Of a DNA stretch of 64,000 nucleotides, positions 8,608 to 16,579 are shown in pieces. The notes under the pieces were generated by a model. The model ran no database searches. It was not told where the DNA came from and worked only from the letters and a program-made list of their open reading frames with translations. Each line of letters starts with the position of its first letter. Positions within the stretch are counted from its first letter, which is position 1. A program made the translations under genes and the position numbers. Source of the stretch: Novosphingobium acidiphilum DSM 19966 (GTDB taxonomy: Bacteria > Pseudomonadota > Alphaproteobacteria > Sphingomonadales > Sphingomonadaceae). The stretch lies in assembly GCF_000429005.1 (NCBI RefSeq), contig NZ_AUBA01000004.1, positions 124,001-188,000 on the forward strand. Direction: 5' to 3'.

Positions 8608-10410
8608 ATGGGGGCATCGCGTGTGTATCAGGCCGGTTCGCCGTACAATGGCGTAGAACTTGCCGACATCGATTTCGAGCAGACTGCCGATACGTTGTAT
8701 CTGGCGCACCTCAACCATCCGCCAACCAAGCTGGTCCGGTCGGGCAACACCAGCTGGGCATTTCAGCCGGTGCAGTTCGGGCCGACCCTGGCCGCGCCCG
8801 CGACCTGCACGATCAACGCGACCGTTGCCGATACTGATTCGGCGAACAACGGGCTGAACTATTTTCCCGAGACCGCCCGATATTGCGTGACGGCCATAAA
8901 CGACCATACCGGCGAGGAAAGCCGTGCTTCGCCGACCGTAAGCGTCTTCAACGACCTGACGCTGAAGCGAAATACCAATGCGCTGGCCTGGAGCGGGGTG
9001 ACCGGAGCGACCCGCTACAACGTGTACAAGGCCGGCAATACGCAGTTTTTCGGTTATATCGGCACCACCACAGCGACGAATTTTGTCGATGACAACATTG
9101 GCCCCGCCTATGATCAGGCACCACCTATGGCCAACAATCCGTTTGCCAGTGCCGGCAATTACCCATCGAGTGTGACGCTGTTCCAGCAGCGCGCAATCTG
9201 GGCGCGATCGCAGAACGTGCCGCACGGAATATGGACGTCGAAATCGGCCCTGATCGAAAATATGGATTATTCCACGCCGTTGCGCGGCGATGACAGCATG
9301 AGCTTTGCAATCATGGCGGGGCGGGTCAACTCGGTGAACCAGCTGACATCGACCACGTCGCTGTTGGCACTGACCAGCGACAGCGTGTTCGATATTCTGG
9401 GAAGCGGCAATGGCGGGCCGCTTGACGGCACTGCGCCACCGCTGATCCAGCGCCAGGTCGGGCGAGGATCATCGCGTCTGCCACCGTTGGTGGTCGACAA
9501 CGTGGTGTTCTACGTGCCTTCCATCGGCACGTCGGTGCGCAGTCTGGGATATGACTTTGCCATCAACGGGTTGCGGGCAAACGACATCACGATCTTTTCG
9601 CCGCACTTTTTTACGGGTCATACCATCGTGTCGTGGTGCTACAGTCAGGAACCGCGATCGCTGATCTGGGCCGTGCGCGATGATGGCGCGCTGTTGTGCT
9701 TCACGTGGGAGCAGGAACAAAACATCTGGGGCTGGACCCTGTGCGAAACCGACGGGCGCGTGCTGTCGGTCTGTGCCATCACCGAGGACGGCGAAGACCG
9801 GGTCTATCTGATCGTGCAACGAACCATCGGTGGCCAGTCACGCTGTTTCGTCGAGCGCATGGCTTCGCACCGGTGGAACGCGCTTGCAGAGTGCTGCTTT
9901 CTCGATTGTGCGGTGTCGGCCAGCTTTGCCGCGCCACAGGCCAGTTTTACCGGTCTTTGGCATCTTGAGGGCCAGACCAATATCGCGGGGCTGATCGATG
10001 GCGTGCCTGTGTCCGGCCTGACGGTGACCAACGGCACGATCATGCTGCCTGCTTCGATCGGCACAGGATCGGTGGTGTCGTTCGGGCTTCCCTATTCGGT
10101 CGATGTCGAAACACTGCCCTTGCGCATCAATGCACCGGGCAGTGGCTCAAATATCGGCAAAGTGCAGAATCCGTCGATGGCAGCCCTGACCTTGAGCGAA
10201 ACCGGTCTGATCAACGCGGGTATCGGCAGCGCCGACCTGTTTCCGGTCGTTCCACGACAGACCGATGCGGCCAACGCCTTGTTCGATGGCACGTACCTGG
10301 TTTCGATGGACAATGCCGTGCGCACCGAGTGCACCGTGTGGATCAACCAGGATTTGCCCCTGCCGTTTACGCTGTTGGGCGTGGCCATCGACCCGGTGAT
10401 CGGGGGATGA
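8608..10410 (+). CDS. Tail tubular protein B-like, C-terminal part
   Basis: A 600-residue product starting MGASRVYQAGSPYNG at 8608. GVELADIDFEQTADTLYLAH with LNHPPTKLVR (about residues 16-46) is the diagnostic second block of podovirus tail-nozzle proteins, normally in the same chain as the block encoded at 7959. A fibronectin-like stretch (YCVTAINDHTGEES, ALAWSGVTGATRYNVYK, about 90-135) is inserted, and the beta-rich remainder continues to the end. The only nearby Shine-Dalgarno-like sequence is GAAGGA at 8594-8599. Downstream coupling is by ATGATGA. Confidence 0.72.
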   Translation: MGASRVYQAGSPYNGVELADIDFEQTADTLYLAHLNHPPTKLVRSGNTSWAFQPVQFGPTLAAPATCTINATVADTDSANNGLNYFPETARYCVTAINDHTGEESRASPTVSVFNDLTLKRNTNALAWSGVTGATRYNVYKAGNTQFFGYIGTTTATNFVDDNIGPAYDQAPPMANNPFASAGNYPSSVTLFQQRAIWARSQNVPHGIWTSKSALIENMDYSTPLRGDDSMSFAIMAGRVNSVNQLTSTTSLLALTSDSVFDILGSGNGGPLDGTAPPLIQRQVGRGSSRLPPLVVDNVVFYVPSIGTSVRSLGYDFAINGLRANDITIFSPHFFTGHTIVSWCYSQEPRSLIWAVRDDGALLCFTWEQEQNIWGWTLCETDGRVLSVCAITEDGEDRVYLIVQRTIGGQSRCFVERMASHRWNALAECCFLDCAVSASFAAPQASFTGLWHLEGQTNIAGLIDGVPVSGLTVTNGTIMLPASIGTGSVVSFGLPYSVDVETLPLRINAPGSGSNIGKVQNPSMAALTLSETGLINAGIGSADLFPVVPRQTDAANALFDGTYLVSMDNAVRTECTVWINQDLPLPFTLLGVAIDPVIGG

Positions 10411-10880
10411 TGGCGCGGCGCGATACGGCCATCCGGCTGGTGCCTGCCGATGCTGCCCACGTGATCGATCTGGCACCTCGCCTGCGGCCGGTCGATCGGA
10501 TCGAATGCGCCGCTATGGGGCACAGCGCAGGGCAGGCGCTGCGCCATGGCCTGCTGGTCAGCGCGCAAGTCTGGACCGCGCTGGAAGGCGACCGGCCAAC
10601 GGCAATGTTTGGCGTCGTGGCGGGCTCAGCGGCGGACAGTGATGCCATTCCTTGGTTTCTGGGCAGCGATCACGTTTCGCGCCACGCCCGCACGTTGATC
10701 ACCCAGGGCCCTACGATCGTGGCAGCGATGCATCGTCATGGCCGCCGCCTGTGCAATTTCGTGTCCTCGGAAAACCTGCAGGCGATCCGCCTGCTCGAAC
10801 ATTGGGGTTTTACCGTGGAACAGGACCATGTCGAGATGCGCAAGGTCGCGTTTCGACGTTTCATCCGGGAGATCAAGTGA
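10407..10880 (+). CDS. GNAT-like / T7 gp13-like phage protein
   Basis: About 157 residues; two tandem ATGs (10407, 10410) overlap the preceding stop. The fold looks like GNAT acetyltransferases: IRLVPADAAHVIDLAPRL at the N-terminus, PTAMFGVVAG in the middle and LCNFVSSENLQAIRLLEHWGF near residue 120, a typical GNAT motif B. T7-group phages encode a similar protein (gp13) that is needed to assemble the internal core; enzymatic activity has not been shown for these. I infer an assembly role and cannot tell whether it binds acetyl-CoA. Confidence 0.65.
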   Translation: MMARRDTAIRLVPADAAHVIDLAPRLRPVDRIECAAMGHSAGQALRHGLLVSAQVWTALEGDRPTAMFGVVAGSAADSDAIPWFLGSDHVSRHARTLITQGPTIVAAMHRHGRRLCNFVSSENLQAIRLLEHWGFTVEQDHVEMRKVAFRRFIREIK

Positions 10881-11434
10881 TGTGCGCGCCTGTCGTCCCC
10901 CTTATTGCCGCCGGACTTGGCGCTATCGGATCCGGCATCAGCATGGCATCATCGATCGGCCAGGCACGGGCACAGGCCGCAGCAGCCGATGCCAATGCCC
11001 AGGCTGAAAGCAATGCCGCCCAGATCGGCCAGCAGAACATGCGCGATGCGGCCCTGCAGCAGTACCGCCAGATCGCAGCGGTTACCGGACAGCAACGCAT
11101 GCTGGCCGCCGCCAGCGGCGATGCGGTCGGCTATGGCACATCCGCCAACGCCCAGGATGACACCCGGATTCTGGGGCAGGAAAATCTTGCCCGGATCTAT
11201 GCCCAGGGCGACCAGAACCTGATGGGATCCGACGTTTCGGTTGCCAACGACCTGGGGCAGGCGGCCGTTGCCAGCAATCGCGCCAATGCTGCATTGGTCG
11301 GCGGTCTGTTCAACCTGGGCAGCGGTCTGGCCGGCAGCGGCGTCGGGCTGTTCGGGGCCGGTTCCGCTCCGAGCGCGACTGCGCTGGGTGGCGCGAGCCA
11401 ATATGCGTCATTCAAGACAGGAATGGGCCTGTGA
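10880..11434 (+). CDS. Internal virion protein B-like
   Basis: A 184-residue protein (ATG in TGATG at 10880). An N-terminal hydrophobic, glycine-rich segment (PLIAAGLGAIGSGISMASS, about 6-24) is followed by a long Ala/Gln helix and a glycine-rich C-terminal hydrophobic stretch (NLGSGLAGSGVGLFGAG). This matches the small internal virion protein (T7 gp14 type) ejected to form a channel in the outer membrane during DNA entry. Position between the GNAT-like and the large internal protein fits. Confidence 0.65.
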   Translation: MCAPVVPLIAAGLGAIGSGISMASSIGQARAQAAAADANAQAESNAAQIGQQNMRDAALQQYRQIAAVTGQQRMLAAASGDAVGYGTSANAQDDTRILGQENLARIYAQGDQNLMGSDVSVANDLGQAAVASNRANAALVGGLFNLGSGLAGSGVGLFGAGSAPSATALGGASQYASFKTGMGL

Positions 11435-13254
11435 TGCGCGCGCCGGTCTATGCCCCGACCTTTACCCCGGTCGAAGCCTATCACGCCCGTTTCACAGCGC
11501 CGGTCGGCCCGACACCGGGCAATACGGTCGGCAATGCGCTGATCGCCGGCAAAGCGGATCTGCTGCATCTTGATGCGACGCGCGCGGCGATCCAGGCAGT
11601 GACCGACGATACTGCCGGCCGTGCGCGCGCCGTGCAAGACCGGGCGGCCATGCTTGATCTGGTGGCAAATCATGCCGGTTTGCAGGGGGGCGCCGCGGTT
11701 GCCGCGCAACCGTCGATGCTGGGTGAATTGGCTAGGATCAGGGCTGACGGCCAGGCCGATCTTGCCACGCCCGACATGGCAGCCGCCTATGATGCCCAGA
11801 TTCGCCCGGCATTCGACGACGCGAGCGGCCGCATCACAAGCCATGCTTTGAACCAGGCCTTGGTGGAGCGTCAGGCGCTGGCCGAACTTACGCTGCGCGA
11901 TGCCCAGAACAGTGCCGCGGCGGATTGGCGTGACCCAGGTCGCTTTGTGCAAGGGTTGGGCACGGTGCAGAGTTTGGCTGCCACGCATGCCGGGCCGGCA
12001 GCCAGCGATACGGACCGCACAGCCGCGGTGCGCGGTGCCGTCGGCGGTACCGTGGCGCAAGCGCTGGGCCAGGCGCTGACTGCTGGCGAGCCCGAATTTG
12101 CCGCGCATATCATCGGCGGTTGGGGTGGGTCCCTGTCGCCTGCAGCCTATCAACTGGCGGTCGCACGCGTCAGCCAGGCAAGGCAAAATCAGCGCATGGC
12201 CGCCGTGTTTTCCCAAGCTGCGGGTGGCAATCCGCCCGACAATCCGACGACGAATGTGCCACCGGACAATGCTGTCGCGATCCCCGCACCCGTTGGCGCG
12301 GCGGTTTATCCGATTGCCGGCGGAACGGTGACCGCCATCGATGGCGCGCCCGACAATGCCTCGATCCGGATCACGCATCCCGATGGCAGCGATGCGACAT
12401 ATGGCGGTATCGGACTTGCCGCGGTTGCACCGGGCAATATGGTCACGCCGCGCCACGTGATCGGCAGCGCCGGGCCTGCGGTCACGCTGCAGATCGCCAC
12501 ACCGACCGGCGCGCCTGACAATGCCGCCGCAACGCTGCAAAGTGCGGGCGGCCCTGCGGCCATGATCGGGACAAGCGATGCGCCGCGCATCTGGGACCCG
12601 CCGACACTGATCGACCGGATCGCAGCAAGGCAGGACTTGTCGGAGCAGGATCGGGCATTGGCTGCAAACCTTGGTCAGCGCCGCATGGCGCTTGACCAGA
12701 CCCGGTTGGCAGAAAACGACCTGGCTGCCGGGCGCACGCTTGCGACCATGGCTTCGGCTGCGCCCGGACAATTTGGCCGCGCAGAAGACCTGCCGGTCGA
12801 CCTTGCTGCAAACCTGACACCGACAACCCTGGCAAACGTCGATACCGCGCTGCGCGGCGCGGCCCAGACGCCGTTCGGGCCGGCAACGGACAACCCGACC
12901 AGCCTTCGCCTGGAACTGTTGCAACGCCGGTCACCCGGTCAATTTGCGCAGGTCAATCTGGCTCCGATGGTCGGCGCTGTACATCCCGGTGATCTGGTCC
13001 GCCTGGCGCAAAACCAGGCGGCGATCGTTTCAGGCCAAGGATCGGATGATCCAGCGGATCATCGATCGGCGGTGCTTGATGCCATGGCAAGGCACGAGTT
13101 CATCACGGGCGAACATCTGCCCGACACCATTCTGCCGGTGATCAGCGATCAGGCAACGACGCTGCTGCGGCTGAATCAGACAGAGCCCACAGATCGTCAG
13201 GCAATTGGCGCAGCGGTCGCCGATGCGATCCAAAGCCAGCGCGATCAGCCGTAG
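11434..13254 (+). CDS. Large internal virion protein with degenerate M23-like domain
   Basis: A 606-residue, mostly helical Ala/Gln/Asp-rich protein (ATG 11434; an in-frame GTG at 11431 is equally possible). It lies where T7-like phages encode internal core proteins ejected into the cell. Residues about 288-350 form a beta-rich segment, YPIAGGTVTAIDG ... IRITHPDGSDATY ... GNMVTPRHVIGSAG, that follows the lysostaphin/M23 peptidase layout. The usual tyrosine-x-histidine-leucine zinc motif is replaced (ATYGGIG), so it is probably not catalytic. It may bind murein. Confidence 0.65.
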   Translation: MRAPVYAPTFTPVEAYHARFTAPVGPTPGNTVGNALIAGKADLLHLDATRAAIQAVTDDTAGRARAVQDRAAMLDLVANHAGLQGGAAVAAQPSMLGELARIRADGQADLATPDMAAAYDAQIRPAFDDASGRITSHALNQALVERQALAELTLRDAQNSAAADWRDPGRFVQGLGTVQSLAATHAGPAASDTDRTAAVRGAVGGTVAQALGQALTAGEPEFAAHIIGGWGGSLSPAAYQLAVARVSQARQNQRMAAVFSQAAGGNPPDNPTTNVPPDNAVAIPAPVGAAVYPIAGGTVTAIDGAPDNASIRITHPDGSDATYGGIGLAAVAPGNMVTPRHVIGSAGPAVTLQIATPTGAPDNAAATLQSAGGPAAMIGTSDAPRIWDPPTLIDRIAARQDLSEQDRALAANLGQRRMALDQTRLAENDLAAGRTLATMASAAPGQFGRAEDLPVDLAANLTPTTLANVDTALRGAAQTPFGPATDNPTSLRLELLQRRSPGQFAQVNLAPMVGAVHPGDLVRLAQNQAAIVSGQGSDDPADHRSAVLDAMARHEFITGEHLPDTILPVISDQATTLLRLNQTEPTDRQAIGAAVADAIQSQRDQP

Positions 13255-13356
13255 ACCCCGACCATCAGATCTCTGCCGCCAACGCGGGGCAAGCCACAAT
13301 CTTACCGAAAAACCACCCTCCCGATCCATCGCCGGTTCGGGCGCAAGGAGTGACGC

Positions 13357-13920
13357 ATGGTTGATATCACCACCCCTGATCTCCTGCCTGGATTAAGCGG
13401 CAACATCGTCAAGAAGCGGCTTGTCGACATGGGAGACGGCACGTTTGCCGAAATGACCGTCACCACGCTTGCCGCCAGCGCAAATGCGGTGGGCACAGTC
13501 AATCTGGGGTCACTCAACGGGGCGGCAACCGCAGCCAACCAGGCGCTGGGCAATGCGGCGCTTTCGACTTTGACCGCGCCTTTCACCGCTGCCACATCGG
13601 TGGCGTTGACGGCCACGATCGGCGACACCGTGGCCCATCTGTTGGGCCCGCTGACGCCGCAGCTGAACCGGCAAATCTGGGTGACCTTGAATGCCACGGT
13701 TCAGGCAAGCGGTACTGCACAACTTTTGCGATCCACCGATGGCGGTACGACCCGGCTGGCCATCACCCGCCAAGGCGTGGCGATCGGAACGTTTACCTTC
13801 AATTCCATGACCGGCGCCATCGTCAACGAGCCGGTCCAGACTGAAACGGATGCATCGGCCACCTATTACCTGGCGATCACGCTGACCGCCGGGGCGGTGT
13901 CCGTGCGCATGGCGCAGTAA
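13357..13920 (+). CDS. Phage structural protein, unknown
   Basis: A 187-residue protein with a good AAGGAGTG at 13341-13348 before ATG 13357. It starts with TPDLLPGLSGNIVKKRLVDMGDGTFAEM (residues about 6-33, given here in part) and then has beta-rich, Thr/Ala-rich sequence with STDGGTTRLAITRQG. This N-terminus is common in proteins next to tail genes of alphaproteobacterial prophages. It is probably a virion or tail-fibre component; no enzymatic motif is seen. Confidence 0.55.
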   Translation: MVDITTPDLLPGLSGNIVKKRLVDMGDGTFAEMTVTTLAASANAVGTVNLGSLNGAATAANQALGNAALSTLTAPFTAATSVALTATIGDTVAHLLGPLTPQLNRQIWVTLNATVQASGTAQLLRSTDGGTTRLAITRQGVAIGTFTFNSMTGAIVNEPVQTETDASATYYLAITLTAGAVSVRMAQ

Positions 13921-13924
13921 GCGC

Positions 13925-14164
13925 GTGGTGGGCGATTTGACCCATGCCGACCTGCACAGGGACATCGGCCGGATGGAAGGACGGTTTGCCGCAATGGAAG
14001 ACCGGTTCGACCGTGTCGAGCAGACTCTGGACCGCATCGATCAACGCCTTGCGCGGATCGAGGCACGCGAAAGCCAGCTGCGTGGTGCTTGGTGGGTCCT
14101 GGCCGGCTGTGGCGCCGTCATCGGTGGAATTGCAGCGATCATCATCGGACATTTCTGGAAATGA
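13925..14164 (+). CDS. Coiled-coil membrane protein of lysis cassette
   Basis: A 79-residue protein with a GTG start. Residues about 8-50 form a coiled coil (HRDIGRMEGRFAAMEDRFDRVEQ, continuing LDRIDQRLARIEAR; heptads of Leu/Ile/Met/Phe), and residues about 55-76 a transmembrane helix (WWVLAGCGAVIGGIAAIII). This is the architecture of XhlA/hemolysin-type accessory lysis proteins. It directly precedes the endolysin, overlapping by ATGA, so a role in lysis is likely. Confidence 0.65.
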   Translation: MVGDLTHADLHRDIGRMEGRFAAMEDRFDRVEQTLDRIDQRLARIEARESQLRGAWWVLAGCGAVIGGIAAIIIGHFWK

Positions 14165-14688
14165 GCAGCCATACCTTTACCGACGCGTTGAGCGTCGTCC
14201 TGAAAGAAGAAGGCGGCTTTGTCGACGACAGCCGCGATCCGGGCGGGGCGACCAATCTGGGCGTGACGGCACGGACGTGGCATTCGTGGAGCGGGCAGCC
14301 GGCGTCGCCCGATACGATGCGCACGCTGACCGGCACAAAAGTCGCACCGCTGTACAAGGCCTGGTTCTGGGACAAGGTTGGCGGCGACAATCTGCCGGCA
14401 GCGCTTGGCCTGGCCTTGTTCGATTTTGCCGTAAACGCCGGACCGGCGCGAGCCATGACAGCGCTGCAAGGCATTGTCGGCGCGCACAAGGACGGTCAGG
14501 TCGGGCCAGCAACACTGCGTTCGATCCAGGCCTATATCAGCGGCATCGGACTGGCAAAATTGATCATGCGGTTGTGCGCCGCGCGCGCCGATGCGTACCA
14601 GGAACTGCCCACGTTTCCGGTGTTTGGCAAAGGCTGGCTGGCGCGCATCGAACGGATCGAGGCCGAGGCACTGTCATGGATTGGCTGA
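14161..14688 (+). CDS. Endolysin, glycoside hydrolase family 108
   Basis: A 175-residue murein hydrolase. The family signature EEGGFVDDSRDPGGATNLGV lies at residues 16-35; the glutamate in EGG is the catalytic acid in characterised members (N-acetylmuramidases). Further family blocks are PLYKAWFWDKV and ALFDFAVNAGPARAM with DGQVGPATL (peptidoglycan-binding-like C-terminal half). There is no signal peptide, so release to the periplasm requires the holin encoded next. The start at 14161 is in an ATGA overlap. Confidence 0.92.
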   Translation: MSSHTFTDALSVVLKEEGGFVDDSRDPGGATNLGVTARTWHSWSGQPASPDTMRTLTGTKVAPLYKAWFWDKVGGDNLPAALGLALFDFAVNAGPARAMTALQGIVGAHKDGQVGPATLRSIQAYISGIGLAKLIMRLCAARADAYQELPTFPVFGKGWLARIERIEAEALSWIG

Positions 14689-14957
14689 GGCAGGCGCTGA
14701 CCGGCGCAGACAACCGGACAGTCGCAATCGGGCGACTGGTAGGTATGGCGATCGCGATCGTGCTGCTGATTGGCCTGCCGGTGGTCGCGGCAGGATCGAT
14801 CATCCGCAAACTGGTCGATGTCGGCGCGTGGAGCCAGCTGTTCGGATCACTCACGATCTACATTCCCGCAATCACGCTGGCCATTGGCGGCCTGATTTAC
14901 GGGACCAATTCCACCGAGCCAACATCGGGTCAGAAAGAGGGTCAAGATCATGAATAA
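14676..14957 (+). CDS. Putative holin, two membrane helices
   Basis: A 93-residue protein starting inside the endolysin gene. Two hydrophobic helices are seen at about residues 20-42 (LVGMAIAIVLLIGLPVVAAG) and 56-77 (GSLTIYIPAITLAIGGLIYG) followed by a polar tail TEPTSGQKEGQDHE. Size, two helices, and position after the endolysin make holin the best call. It may instead be an antiholin-like partner of the 13925 protein. Confidence 0.65.
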   Translation: MDWLRQALTGADNRTVAIGRLVGMAIAIVLLIGLPVVAAGSIIRKLVDVGAWSQLFGSLTIYIPAITLAIGGLIYGTNSTEPTSGQKEGQDHE

Positions 14958-15732
14958 GGCAATTCGTGCCTCGGCTGCGGCCTTGGCGCTGGCGATCGCG
15001 TCGCCCGCGATCGCACAAACCGCAGCACCGACGTATCTCAAAGGCAGCCAGGTCACTGCCGCCGACGCCACGGTCATTCTGGACAAGACCGGAGTGCCGC
15101 TTGGCACAACGACCAACCCCGTCGCCATCTACGATCCGAACACCTCGACCCTGGTCAATTCGATCTATGCACCGATCCCTGCGCAAACGACGCACGGGGT
15201 GAATGTCGGCGGTATCGAGGGTCTGACGGTCGCGGGCACTTCGGGCGGCTATCCGGTGACCGTGCAGGGCAACACCAGCGGTGTGCCGGTTCCCGTATCC
15301 GGAACATTCTGGCAGGCAACCCAACCGGTGTCCGGGACGATCGGGATCAGCGGAACACCCGTCGTTCTGCCCGCCGCCAACAGCGGTGGTGCGGCGCCTG
15401 TCGTTCAATCCGACAACAGTGCTCCGATCAACGTATCGGCTGCCGCGACGACGCAAGTGGTGGCGCTGGTTGCGGCCAAATCAATTTATGTCACGAGCTG
15501 GGACATCGTCGTGGCCGGTGCCAATACCATCACGCTGGAATACGGCACAGGAAGCAATTGCGGCACCGGCACAACCGCGCTGACAGGCACCTATAACCTG
15601 GCTGCAAATGGCGGTCTGGCTGCTGGATCGGGGCTTGGTGTGCTGTTCAAGCTGCCGGCCGGCAATGCACTTTGCGTTGTAACCGGGGCAGCAACGCAGG
15701 CTGCAGGCCGGGTGTCCTATGCGCAGTTCTAA
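14950..15732 (+). CDS. Exported phage-encoded protein with signal peptide
   Basis: A 260-residue protein. The N-terminus is a textbook Sec signal peptide, MNKAIRASAAALALAIASPAIAQ, with a likely cut after AIA (residue 22). The mature part is beta-rich and contains phage-fibre-type repeats, PVPVSGTFWQATQPVSG (about 118-134). The C-terminal third has two or three cysteines (GSNCGTGTTALTG, GNALCVVTG) fitting an oxidised, exported protein. It is encoded between holin and spanin genes, overlapping the holin by 8 bases and the next gene by 14. Function unknown; see findings. Confidence 0.6.
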   Translation: MNKAIRASAAALALAIASPAIAQTAAPTYLKGSQVTAADATVILDKTGVPLGTTTNPVAIYDPNTSTLVNSIYAPIPAQTTHGVNVGGIEGLTVAGTSGGYPVTVQGNTSGVPVPVSGTFWQATQPVSGTIGISGTPVVLPAANSGGAAPVVQSDNSAPINVSAAATTQVVALVAAKSIYVTSWDIVVAGANTITLEYGTGSNCGTGTTALTGTYNLAANGGLAAGSGLGVLFKLPAGNALCVVTGAATQAAGRVSYAQF

Positions 15733-16579
15733 GGCAAAGCCGAACCAATGGGCCAAGGCGGGCATGGCAGTGGCGGCGTTTCTGGCGCTGTTGCTGTGCA
15801 TTCCCTGCGCCACGGCAATGACCCTGACGCCAATTGGCAAGGCGTCGTGCGATACCGCCGCAAATACCTGCTCTACCACCGCGTCCGGCAGCGTCGCTGT
15901 GGGCGGCACGGTTATGGTGATTGCAGTGATCGGTCAGTCGGCACCAACCGCCATTATCGTGTCGGACAATGCAAAAACGGCCAATTGTGGCGGCGCCTAT
16001 ACGGTCCAGACTGCCAATATCACGAGCGGTGCGACAGCAACCACCGTCATCGCCTTTTGCACCGTGACGGCAGGCACGATCACCTCGGGGGCAACGTGTG
16101 GTGCTGGCGGAACAAGCCAATGTGCATTTGCGATCACCTATGCCGGCACGGCTGCACCGACAATGCTGGCCGCCTATGCGGTGACCGGCAACGCACAGGC
16201 AACGTTTTTCGACAAGCAAGGATCAAAAGCGACCGGCCAATGGACCAGCGGCAGCGCAGTGGCCGGCGCCAATTCCGGCGCTGTGGCGTGGTCGAGCGAA
16301 GACATCATTTCGGTCCTGAACGTCCCGCTGTCCAGCAGCGCGGATACGGTTGGCAGCTACACCGGCGGATATACCGCCGTCAGCGCGTTTCCCGGCTCAT
16401 CGAACCGTCCTGGTTTATGGATTGCGAAACAGACGATCGCCACTGGGACCGCGCAAGTGGGATTCACACCGACCAGCGCGGCGACGCGCGCATTTCTCAG
16501 TCAGACGTTCAGCTTCGTCAACGCGGGCGCAACAGCGACGGCGCGGCCGATGCGCACATTTTTGGGGGTCGGCCAATGA
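15719..16579 (+). CDS. Second exported phage protein, beta-rich
   Basis: A 286-residue protein. Residues about 15-34 form a signal sequence (AGMAVAAFLALLLCIPCATA) after a basic start MRSSKAKPNQWAK, with AxA at the expected cut. The mature chain is Thr/Ala/Gly-rich beta sequence with several cysteines (SCDTAANTCSTT, ANCGG, ATCGAGGTSQCAF) that could form disulphides. Nothing identifies an enzyme. It overlaps the genes on each side (14 bases and ATGA). It may be a carbohydrate-binding or tail-associated protein. Confidence 0.55.
   Translation: MRSSKAKPNQWAKAGMAVAAFLALLLCIPCATAMTLTPIGKASCDTAANTCSTTASGSVAVGGTVMVIAVIGQSAPTAIIVSDNAKTANCGGAYTVQTANITSGATATTVIAFCTVTAGTITSGATCGAGGTSQCAFAITYAGTAAPTMLAAYAVTGNAQATFFDKQGSKATGQWTSGSAVAGANSGAVAWSSEDIISVLNVPLSSSADTVGSYTGGYTAVSAFPGSSNRPGLWIAKQTIATGTAQVGFTPTSAATRAFLSQTFSFVNAGATATARPMRTFLGVGQ

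Noticed and set aside
11197..12924. 575-residue open frame on the minus strand
   Set aside because: It is the mirror of the internal virion protein gene, with arginine- and cysteine-rich antisense composition.
15748..16575. Upstream part of the 1154-residue frame before the tailspike-like protein
   Set aside because: It runs inside another real gene in a different frame, while ATG 16576 gives a signal peptide.
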